DNA from: Brevundimonas vancanneytii
GTDB lineage: Bacteria > Pseudomonadota > Alphaproteobacteria > Caulobacterales > Caulobacteraceae
Assembly (NCBI GenBank): GCA_945874855.1
Contig: CAMCIP010000110.1
Coordinates: forward strand, 1 to 7,565
DNA: 7,565 bases
Direction of reading: 5' to 3'
Made by a program: the position numbers and the translations under genes. Under the pieces are notes generated by a model. It saw only the letters and a program-made list of their open reading frames with translations, searched no databases and was not told the DNA's origin. How positions within the stretch are numbered: the first letter of the stretch is position 1; each line of letters opens with the position of its first letter. Positions 1-5,016 of the stretch are shown piece after piece.

Positions 1-1355
1 ACCGTCTGCTGGCCGGTGTCGATCCGCGCCTGGGTGCGGGCCGCCGCCTCCTCGATGCGCAGCTTGGGCACGCCGGCCTCGATGGCCCGGGCCATGCCGC
101 CGAGGGCCTCGACCTCGGCCATGTGGGCGCGGGCACGGGTCGCCAGATCATGGGTCAGGCGCTCGATGTAGAAGCTGCCGCCCCAGGGATCGATCACACG
201 CGTCATGCCCGTCTCCAGCTGCAGCAGCAGCTGGGTGTTGCGCGCGATCCGGGCCGAGAAGTCGGTCGGCAGGGCCAGGGCCTCGTCCAGCGAATTGGTG
301 TGCAGGCTCTGCGTTCCGCCCGCCGTGGCCGCCATCGCCTCGACCATGGTGCGCGGCACATTGGTGAAGACGTCCTGGGCCGCCAGCGACCAGCCGGAGG
401 TCTGGCAGTGGGCCCGCAGGGCCAGCGATTTCGGATCCTTGGCGCCGAAGGCCGCCACCGCCTCGGCCCACAGCAGGCGACCGGCGCGCAGCTTGGCCAC
501 CTCCATGAAATAGTTCATCCCCACGGCCCAGAAGAAGCTGAGCCGCGGCGCGAAGGCGTCCACGTCCATGCCGGCCGCGACGCCCGCCTTCAGATATTCG
601 ATCCCGTCGGCCAGGGTGTAGGCCAGCTCCAGATCGGCCGAGGCCCCGGCCTCCTGCATGTGATAGCCGCTGATCGAGATGGAGTTGAACTTCGGCGCAT
701 GGGCCGCGGTCCAGGCGAAGATGTCCGACACGATCCGCATGCTCGGCGCTGGCGGATAGATGTAGGTGTTCCGGACCATGAACTCCTTGAGGATGTCGTT
801 CTGGATCGTCCCGGTGAGTTTGTCGGGTGCAACGCCCTGCTCTTCGGCCGCGACGACATAGAGGGCCAGGATCGGCAGCACGGCGCCGTTCATGGTCATC
901 GACACGCTCATCTGATCCAGCGGGATGCCGTCGAACAGGGTCCGCATGTCGAGGATGGAATCGATGGCCACCCCCGCCATCCCGACATCGCCGGCGACGC
1001 GGGGGTGATCGGAATCATAGCCCCGATGGGTGGCCAGATCGAAGGCGATCGACAGCCCCTTCTGCCCCGCCGCCAGATTGCGCCGGTAGAAGGCATTGGA
1101 CTCCTCCGCCGTGGAGAAGCCCGCATACTGGCGGATGGTCCAGGGGTTGGAGGCGTACATCGTCGGATAGGGTCCGCGATGGTAGGGGGCGATCCCCGGC
1201 AGGCCGTGGATGAAGTCCAGTCCTTCCAGGGCCGAAACATCCTGGGCCGGGGGCACGAGGACGCCTTCCGGCGTCATCCACGGCGTGCGCTGCGGACCGG
1301 GGCCCGTCGGGGCCAGATCCAGCGGCAGGGTCGAGAAGTCGGGCAGGGCCATCAT
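1..1355 (-). CDS. mutB: Methylmalonyl-CoA mutase large (catalytic) subunit, C-terminus beyond window
   Basis: This is the catalytic subunit of the adenosylcobalamin-dependent mutase that interconverts (R)-methylmalonyl-CoA and succinyl-CoA in cytosolic propionyl-CoA metabolism. About 451 N-terminal residues are visible, covering the substrate-binding TIM barrel; the C-terminal cobalamin-binding domain of this roughly 720-residue family lies beyond the left edge. Family signatures are RGPYPTMYAS (60-69), TIRQYAGFSTAEESNAFYRR (73-92), FDLATHRGYDSDHPRV (105-120), SMTMNGAVLP (152-161), SGYHMQEAG (229-237) and RIARNTQLLLQ further on. By alignment from memory, Tyr77 and His232 correspond to Tyr89 and His244 of the Propionibacterium enzyme. 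The start lies in an ATGATGG string: the first ATG overlaps the mutA stop by 4 bases, and a second in-frame ATG follows directly, so 1352 is an equally possible start. Asn70 stands where the propionibacterial enzyme has Arg82. Long plus-strand frames across it are antisense artefacts of GC-rich codon bias. Confidence 0.97.
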   Translation of the reverse strand, partial: MMALPDFSTLPLDLAPTGPGPQRTPWMTPEGVLVPPAQDVSALEGLDFIHGLPGIAPYHRGPYPTMYASNPWTIRQYAGFSTAEESNAFYRRNLAAGQKGLSIAFDLATHRGYDSDHPRVAGDVGMAGVAIDSILDMRTLFDGIPLDQMSVSMTMNGAVLPILALYVVAAEEQGVAPDKLTGTIQNDILKEFMVRNTYIYPPAPSMRIVSDIFAWTAAHAPKFNSISISGYHMQEAGASADLELAYTLADGIEYLKAGVAAGMDVDAFAPRLSFFWAVGMNYFMEVAKLRAGRLLWAEAVAAFGAKDPKSLALRAHCQTSGWSLAAQDVFTNVPRTMVEAMAATAGGTQSLHTNSLDEALALPTDFSARIARNTQLLLQLETGMTRVIDPWGGSFYIERLTHDLATRARAHMAEVEALGGMARAIEAGVPKLRIEEAAARTQARIDTGQQT

Positions 1356-2737
1356 GCCGCCTCCTCGAGACCGGCCGCGAGGCGATGGGGCGTCAGCGGC
1401 GTGCAGGCGTCGCCGCCGCCCGCGATCGCGGACTCCCTCGCCGGGGTGGTCGCCGTCGCACGGGGCGCAGGATCGACGAACCGGGTCACGCCGACGACCT
1501 GGGCTGTGCCCTCGGCCAGGGCCGCCTCAGCCTGCGCCCGCGCCCGCGCCACCCGCGGCTGGATCAGGTCGTGGCGCAGGGCCGCGACCAGACCGCCCTC
1601 GGCCTCGATCATCTGGAACTCGCGCCAGCCCGCCTCGGCCAGCTCGCGCGTCCGGTGATCGAGGAACCACGACCCGGCGGCCGGATCGTCCACCCGCCCC
1701 AGATGCGCCTCCTCCATCAGGACCAGCTGGGCGTTGCGGGCCTGCCGCAGGGCGAAGGCGTCCGGCAGGCCCTGCGCCCGGGTGAAGCCGTCCAGAACCA
1801 TGGCGTCCGCGCCGCCCACCGCCCCGGCGAATCCCGCCGCCGTCAGCCGCAGGGGGTTGGACCAGGGGTCGCGCGCCGTCAGCATCCGCCGCGACGACCG
1901 CGCCTCGATCCGGGCCGGTGCCTCCCGGCCCAGGGCCCGCGTGATCGTGGCCCACATCAGCCGCAAGGCGCGGATCTTGGCGATGCCGTCCAGCCAGGCC
2001 TGATCGACCGCCACGCCCAAAATCAGGCCGGCGACCGCCCGCTCCCGCGAGAGCCCGGCCTGCTCCGCGGCGCGCAGGAGGGCCACGGCATTGGCGCAGG
2101 CGAAGCCCAGCTCCTGGCCGATCGAGCCGCCGGCCTCCTGCACCACCCGGCCCGAGGCCAGGAAGAAGGCCGCGTCGGGATAGGCTCCCGCATGCCGCGC
2201 CGCCGTGTTGGCGGCCAGCGTCAGATGCGCGTCCATGGCGCGGGGAGAGGCCCCCGCCGCGGCGAAGGCGGAAACGGGATCCAGGTGAAACATCAGCTGC
2301 GCCCGGGGCGCACCCTTTGCCGCGACCGCAAGGGCATTGGCGGCGTCGGGGCCATCCAGGCCGGCGTCCAGCCCGACGGGCGCCAGCTCCAGCGCCACGC
2401 CCTCCAGCGCCCGCGCCAGCGGCGCGCTGTCGGCCAGCACGGCGCCCTTCAGCACCACGGACGCCGCCCCTCCCTGAAGCTCGGCCAGGACGGTCGCGTT
2501 GACCTCGGCCGCCTGGTCGCCCTCGACAAGGGCGCGCAGGTCCCAGGCGCGGCCGTCGGCGTCGGACGCGCGCGGCGCCGACAGGGGCGAGGCGCCGGTG
2601 GCGGCGGCATACAGTGGCCGCACGGCCAGGCCGTCGAGGTCCAGATGGACCAGGCCCTCCAGCGGCCGGTCCTTCAGCGCCTTGCGGGCCAGTTCGCGCC
2701 AGTGTTCAGGGGTGGGAGACGGAAAGGACTTCAGCAT
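1352..2737 (-). CDS. mutA: Methylmalonyl-CoA mutase small (non-catalytic) subunit
   Basis: This 461-residue protein is the structural partner of the large subunit in the heterodimeric mutase. It aligns with the mutase barrel throughout: FHLDPVSAF (150-158), SGRVVQEAGGS (195-205), IRALRLMWA (255-263), DPWSNPLRLTAAGFAGAVGG (290-309), LPDAFALRQARNAQLVLMEE (324-343), DPAAGSWFLD (351-360), ending near VVGVTRFVDP (414-423). Where the catalytic subunit has SGYHMQEAG, this chain has SGRVVQEAG, so the catalytic histidine is missing, as expected for the small subunit. It stops soon after the barrel with a Thr/Ala/Pro-rich tail and has no room for the degenerate cobalamin-like domain that makes actinobacterial MutA longer (over 600 residues). 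The ATG at 2737 is supported by typical N-terminal content (EHWRELARKAL), but the Shine-Dalgarno match is poor (GGGCGAGG, 13 nt upstream). It forms an operon with mutB and is divergent from the glycosylase gene. Confidence 0.95.
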   Translation of the reverse strand: MLKSFPSPTPEHWRELARKALKDRPLEGLVHLDLDGLAVRPLYAAATGASPLSAPRASDADGRAWDLRALVEGDQAAEVNATVLAELQGGAASVVLKGAVLADSAPLARALEGVALELAPVGLDAGLDGPDAANALAVAAKGAPRAQLMFHLDPVSAFAAAGASPRAMDAHLTLAANTAARHAGAYPDAAFFLASGRVVQEAGGSIGQELGFACANAVALLRAAEQAGLSRERAVAGLILGVAVDQAWLDGIAKIRALRLMWATITRALGREAPARIEARSSRRMLTARDPWSNPLRLTAAGFAGAVGGADAMVLDGFTRAQGLPDAFALRQARNAQLVLMEEAHLGRVDDPAAGSWFLDHRTRELAEAGWREFQMIEAEGGLVAALRHDLIQPRVARARAQAEAALAEGTAQVVGVTRFVDPAPRATATTPARESAIAGGGDACTPLTPHRLAAGLEEAA

Positions 2738-2817
2738 GGGCGACGTGATGCCTCGCCCGATGACGGCGGTCCAGTCCGACGATTGACTCTGCGGGAGGGC
2801 GGCGCGAGCACCGGGCG

Positions 2818-3414
2818 GTGACAGACGCCGCCCTACCTCCCGCCTTCTTCGCCCGGCCGGTCGACGTGGTTGCGCGCGACCTGATCGGGGCCGTGCTGAC
2901 CGTGGACGGCACAGGCGGCAGGATCGTCGAAACCGAGGCCTATGACGCGAGCGACGCCGCCTCGCACAGCTTCCGCGGGCCGACGGCGCGCAACGCCGCC
3001 ATGTTCGGCCCCGTGGGCCACGCCTATGTCTACCGAATCTATGGCTTGCACTGGTGTCTGAACCTCGTCGCCGGAACCGAACCCGGCGGCGCCGTCCTGG
3101 TCCGTGCGCTCGAGCCGATGCTCGGCCGCGAACGGATGCGCCGGCGGCGCGGCGGCGCGGACGATCGGGGGCTGTGCTCGGGGCCCGGCCGCCTCTGCCA
3201 GGCGCTGGACGTCGATCGGAGGCTGGACGGCCTGGCCCTGGACGCAGCGCCGTTCGCCCTCGTGGCCGCGCCGGGTCGCACCCGGGTCCTTGCCGGGCCC
3301 CGCATCGGGATCACCCGGGCCGTCGACCTCCCACGCCGTTTTGGCGAGGCGGAGTCCCCCTGGCTGAGCCGACCCTTCCCGGCCATCCCGAGGTCAATCC
3401 CGGGGCCGCTGTGA
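2818..3414 (+). CDS. mpg: 3-methyladenine DNA glycosylase (AAG/Mpg family)
   Basis: This base-excision repair enzyme cuts the N-glycosidic bond of alkylated or deaminated purines such as 3-methyladenine and hypoxanthine. It has 198 residues, normal for the bacterial family. Visible signatures are FFARPVDVVARDLIGAVL (10-27), GRIVETEAYDASDAASHSF (34-52), AYVYRIYGLHWCLNLV (69-84), VLVRALEP (93-100), and GPGRLCQALDV. By alignment with human AAG, Glu40 is the water-activating base (Glu125), Tyr42 the intercalating tyrosine (Tyr127) and His50 matches His136. The start is GTG: it is the only usable in-frame start after the upstream TGA at 2761, and family N-termini begin just after it. No good ribosome binding site is visible (GGGAGG lies about 19 nt upstream). 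The gene is divergent from mutA across 80 bp and is probably monocistronic, since a GC hairpin follows its stop. Confidence 0.95.
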   Translation: MTDAALPPAFFARPVDVVARDLIGAVLTVDGTGGRIVETEAYDASDAASHSFRGPTARNAAMFGPVGHAYVYRIYGLHWCLNLVAGTEPGGAVLVRALEPMLGRERMRRRRGGADDRGLCSGPGRLCQALDVDRRLDGLALDAAPFALVAAPGRTRVLAGPRIGITRAVDLPRRFGEAESPWLSRPFPAIPRSIPGPL

Positions 3415-3417
3415 CCG

Positions 3418-3438
3418 CGCCGCCGCACTTCGGCGGCG
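3418..3438 (+). terminator. GC-rich hairpin after mpg, possible weak terminator
   Basis: Perfect 8-bp inverted repeat CGCCGCCG / CGGCGGCG with a 5-nt loop (CACTT), starting 4 bases after the mpg stop codon. No T-run follows, so intrinsic termination would be weak; it may instead protect the 3' end of the transcript or work with Rho. Confidence 0.4.
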
Positions 3439-3549
3439 ACTGATCGCCTTGCCGGGGAATCCAATGGCTTCGAGGGCGTTGACGAGGCCATTAACCACGT
3501 GCCGGCTGGAGGCCTCGAATATCGGGGTTCGGCTCAAGGGGACTGGCCA

Positions 3550-3957
3550 ATGATCGACTTGCTTTCGACGGCGCTGACATTTTCGCTGATGTCCGGCGTC
3601 GCCGCGCCCGCCGTAGACCCGGTGACGGTCTACGATCCTGACTGCTCTTGCACGCGCATCGTCGACTTCTACCGTCCGACGCCGCCGCGCCCGCCGATCC
3701 GCATCACGCCGCCCGGCGTGCGCGTCGTCGGCCGCCCGGTCGTCGTCGACGGCCCGTCGATCCACATCGCCGGCCCGCCGGTCTATGTCGACGCCCCGCC
3801 GGTGCGTGTCCGGCCCGCCACGATCTTCATCGAGCGTCCGGAAGTGATCGTGCGCCCGTCGGAGGTCATCATCGATCCGCCGGAAGTGCGTTTCGGTGAC
3901 TGCCGCGAGGTCACCGTCGGCGGTCATCCGGGCCCGGTCTGCGTCGCGCCTGAGTGA
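3550..3957 (+). CDS. Predicted exported heptapeptide-repeat protein of unknown function
   Basis: I do not recognise a family. The preferred start is ATG 3550, because AAGGGG lies 8 nt upstream and the first 21 residues (MIDLLSTALTFSLMSGVAAPA) look like a secretion signal with an Ala-x-Ala cut site; an in-frame GTG at 3499 adds 17 residues without those features. The protein has 135 residues. After a Cys-x-Cys pair (32, 34), residues 48-117 form ten consecutive 7-residue units of pattern P-x-[VI]-x-[VI]-x-x, for example PPVYVDA then PPVRVRP. Valine or isoleucine alternates with polar residues, which suggests short beta strands broken by Pro/Gly turns. The C-terminal part has two more cysteines (118, 131), so two disulfides could clamp the repeat after export to the periplasm. 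It stands alone between a weak hairpin and a strong terminator. Coding is supported by start, signal sequence, repeat phase and terminator; the function is unknown. Confidence 0.8.
   Translation: MIDLLSTALTFSLMSGVAAPAVDPVTVYDPDCSCTRIVDFYRPTPPRPPIRITPPGVRVVGRPVVVDGPSIHIAGPPVYVDAPPVRVRPATIFIERPEVIVRPSEVIIDPPEVRFGDCREVTVGGHPGPVCVAPE
3691..3900 (+). repeat. Ten tandem 21-bp (heptapeptide) units inside the exported protein gene
   Basis: The repeat is clear at protein level (residues 48-117 of the protein starting at 3550) with exact 7-residue spacing and no insertions over ten units. Positions 3 and 5 of each unit are Val, Ile or, once, Phe. DNA identity between units is low, so the array is old or under selection for pattern rather than freshly duplicated. 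Confidence 0.8.
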
Positions 3958-3978
3958 TCCCGAATTGAATGCGGAATG

Positions 3979-4008
3979 GGGGCGTCGGAGCGATCCGGTG
4001 CCCCTTTT
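3979..4008 (+). terminator. Strong intrinsic terminator of the heptad-repeat protein gene
   Basis: Stem of 11 base pairs, GGGGCGTCGGA with TCCGGTGCCCC (nine Watson-Crick and two G-U pairs), closed by a GCGA tetraloop (GNRA type) and followed at once by TTTT. It begins 21 bases after the stop at 3957. Read on the minus strand the stem also forms after the convergent gene, but without a T-run, so it is mainly a plus-strand terminator. Confidence 0.9.
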
Positions 4009-4039
4009 CCATGCGCCGTCCGTCCGTCCCGCCGCGCGG

Positions 4040-4555
4040 TCAGCGCCGGCAGAAGGCGTTGACCTCCCGACCCAGGGCCAGATAGCCGCTCGACAGGGCC
4101 GCATTGACGGCCGCGTCGCACTGACCCGCGGCCAGCATGGCGCTGACCTCGCGGCGCCGGGCGTCATAGGCTTCGGCCGAGGCCTTCAGGGCGCGGGCCT
4201 GGCGCCGGTCCTGAGGCAGGCACAGCGAGAGCCAGCCGGCATCGGCGCAGCGCATCACCAGCCGGCGTTCAGCCTCGCTCAGTACACCGGGATCGGTCGA
4301 GGCGGCGTCGGGCGCGGCCGCCAGACCCGGCCCCTGCGTCGGCACGCGCTGGGGAATCTGCTCCATCAGCCGGATCTCGGGCATCTGATAGCGGCACACG
4401 GGACGGCCGCCTTCATCCTCGCACCCCAGCAGGATCGCCGCGGTCCCCTGGCTTGGAGCGGGTCGCGGCGCGGCGGCGGGAGCAGGATCCTGGGTCGCAG
4501 GCACAGGATCCTGGGATCCGGCGGGTGTCATCAGCATCAGGATCAGGGCGAGCAT
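4040..4555 (-). CDS. Predicted exported Pro/Ala-rich, six-cysteine protein of unknown function
   Basis: No family recognised. ATG 4555 is chosen over an in-frame start at 4609 because GGGAG lies 9 nt upstream and the chain then opens with MLALILMLMTPAGS, a signal-like hydrophobic segment, giving 171 residues. Residues 15-37 are a Gln/Asp/Pro/Ala linker with a duplicated QDP-x-PA motif. The rest carries six cysteines (45, 54, 103, 112, 146, 169), including LGCEDEGGRPVC and MRCADAGWLSLC, and a charged helical stretch (about 115-142). An even number of cysteines after a signal sequence suggests a periplasmic protein with disulfides; no lipobox is seen. It converges on the heptad-repeat gene, and its 5' end lies 82 bp from the 3' end of tRNA-Val on the same strand, so readthrough from the tRNA is possible. 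The coding call rests on start context and cysteine pattern. Confidence 0.75.
   Translation of the reverse strand: MLALILMLMTPAGSQDPVPATQDPAPAAAPRPAPSQGTAAILLGCEDEGGRPVCRYQMPEIRLMEQIPQRVPTQGPGLAAAPDAASTDPGVLSEAERRLVMRCADAGWLSLCLPQDRRQARALKASAEAYDARRREVSAMLAAGQCDAAVNAALSSGYLALGREVNAFCRR
4483..4515 (-). repeat. Short direct repeat encoding the duplicated QDP-x-PA linker
   Basis: CAGGATCCTGGG occurs at 4483-4494 and again at 4504-4515, a 21-bp period in frame with the protein. It is a small in-frame duplication of the linker behind the signal sequence. Confidence 0.75.
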
Positions 4556-4636
4556 GGTCGGCGGCTCCCGTAAGCGAACCCAACCCTGTGCCGAACGGCT
4601 CGAGGACACAAGCGCGGCGCATCATCGAGACGGGAA

Positions 4637-4711
<75 letters not shown>

Positions 4712-4720
4712 GCCTTGACG

Positions 4721-4740
4721 GTCCCGGGGTGACCCGGGAC
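4721..4740 (-). other. Perfect hairpin in the tRNA-Val leader
   Basis: GTCCCGGG and CCCGGGAC form an uninterrupted 8-bp stem with a 4-nt loop, ending 9 nt before the tRNA 5' end. It lies between the predicted start of transcription (near 4747) and the tRNA, so it would be part of the precursor RNA, perhaps a processing or stability element. No T-run on either side, so it is not an evident terminator. Confidence 0.6.
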
Positions 4741-4753
4741 GGGAAGGCGCGGT

Positions 4754-4782
4754 CTATAACCCGCCCGGTTCCCCGACCGCAA
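4754..4782 (-). promoter_or_regulatory. Promoter of tRNA-Val
   Basis: On the minus strand TTGCGG (4782-4777), a 17-bp spacer and TTATAG (4759-4754) make a good housekeeping-sigma promoter. The predicted start of transcription near 4747 leaves a leader of about 36 nt before the tRNA. This is the best promoter match in the window. Confidence 0.65.
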
Positions 4783-4796
4783 GGGCCGCGATGGTC

Positions 4797-4841
4797 GCTT
4801 TCGGCCGGAAGCGCGCGCCACCCCCCGGTTTCGGGGCGCGC
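4797..4841 (-). terminator. Pair of GC-rich hairpins directly after tRNA-Gly
   Basis: Five bases past the tRNA-Gly CCA end, GCGCGCC (4813-4819) pairs with GGCGCGC (4835-4841), with a smaller CC/GG stem inside. A second hairpin follows at 4797-4812 (GCTTTCGGCCGGAAGC, pairing with itself through two wobbles). There is no T-run, so this may be a processing or Rho-linked end rather than a classical terminator. Confidence 0.4.
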
Positions 4842-4845
4842 CGCC

Positions 4846-4920
4846 TGGAGCGGGTGGGGGGAATCGAACCCCCGACATTCAGCTTGGGACGCTGACGTTC
4901 TACCTCTGAACTACACCCGC
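4846..4920 (-). tRNA. tRNA-Gly(CCC), CCA encoded, with G32
   Basis: The complement strand gives a complete cloverleaf: acceptor GCGGGTG/CACCCGC, D stem GTTC/GAAC, anticodon stem TCAGC/GCTGA, T stem GGGGG/CCCCC with loop TTCGATT, discriminator T73 and encoded CCA; 75 nt in all. The anticodon loop is GTCCCAA, so the anticodon is CCC, reading GGG glycine codons. Position 32, normally a pyrimidine, is G. A weak candidate promoter (TCGACCG, then GCAAAGCC after 14 bp) lies upstream within 4939-4968, so the gene seems to keep its own promoter between itself and the integrase. The integrase gene ends 96 bp from its 5' end. Confidence 0.96.
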
Positions 4921-4973
4921 GCCGGTCAGTGAAATCAGGGCTTTGCGACTTCGCTCCGGACGGTCGAGGGGCC

Positions 4974-4994
4974 CGGTTTACAGGTCGGTTTACA
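4974..4994. repeat. 9-bp direct repeat CGGTTTACA, candidate integrase arm or attachment site
   Basis: CGGTTTACA occurs at 4974-4982 and 4986-4994, a 12-bp period, between the integrase stop (5017) and tRNA-Gly. It is AT-richer than its surroundings. Paired short direct repeats next to an integrase gene are typical of arm-type binding sites of tyrosine recombinases; I found no further copy in the window. The assignment to integrase is inference. Confidence 0.4.
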
Positions 4995-5016
4995 CTGATG
5001 TTCGGCGTCTGTTCGA

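Noticed and set aside
2783..2788. TTGACT between mutA and mpg as a -35 box for mpg
   Set aside because: The start codon is only about 30 bp away and no -10-like sequence lies between; the divergent region is too GC-rich to call a promoter by eye.
123..2821. Several long open frames on the plus strand (up to about 510 codons) across the mutase genes
   Set aside because: They are antisense to two clearly recognisable mutase genes, translate to Arg/Gly/Pro/His-rich low-complexity protein, and match no family; they follow from the high-GC codon bias of the real genes.
3479..3494. CtrA-like site TTGA-N8-TTAA upstream of the heptad-repeat gene
   Set aside because: The CtrA consensus is TTAA-N7-TTAA; both the first half-site and the spacing are off, so one match in AT-poor DNA is not enough.
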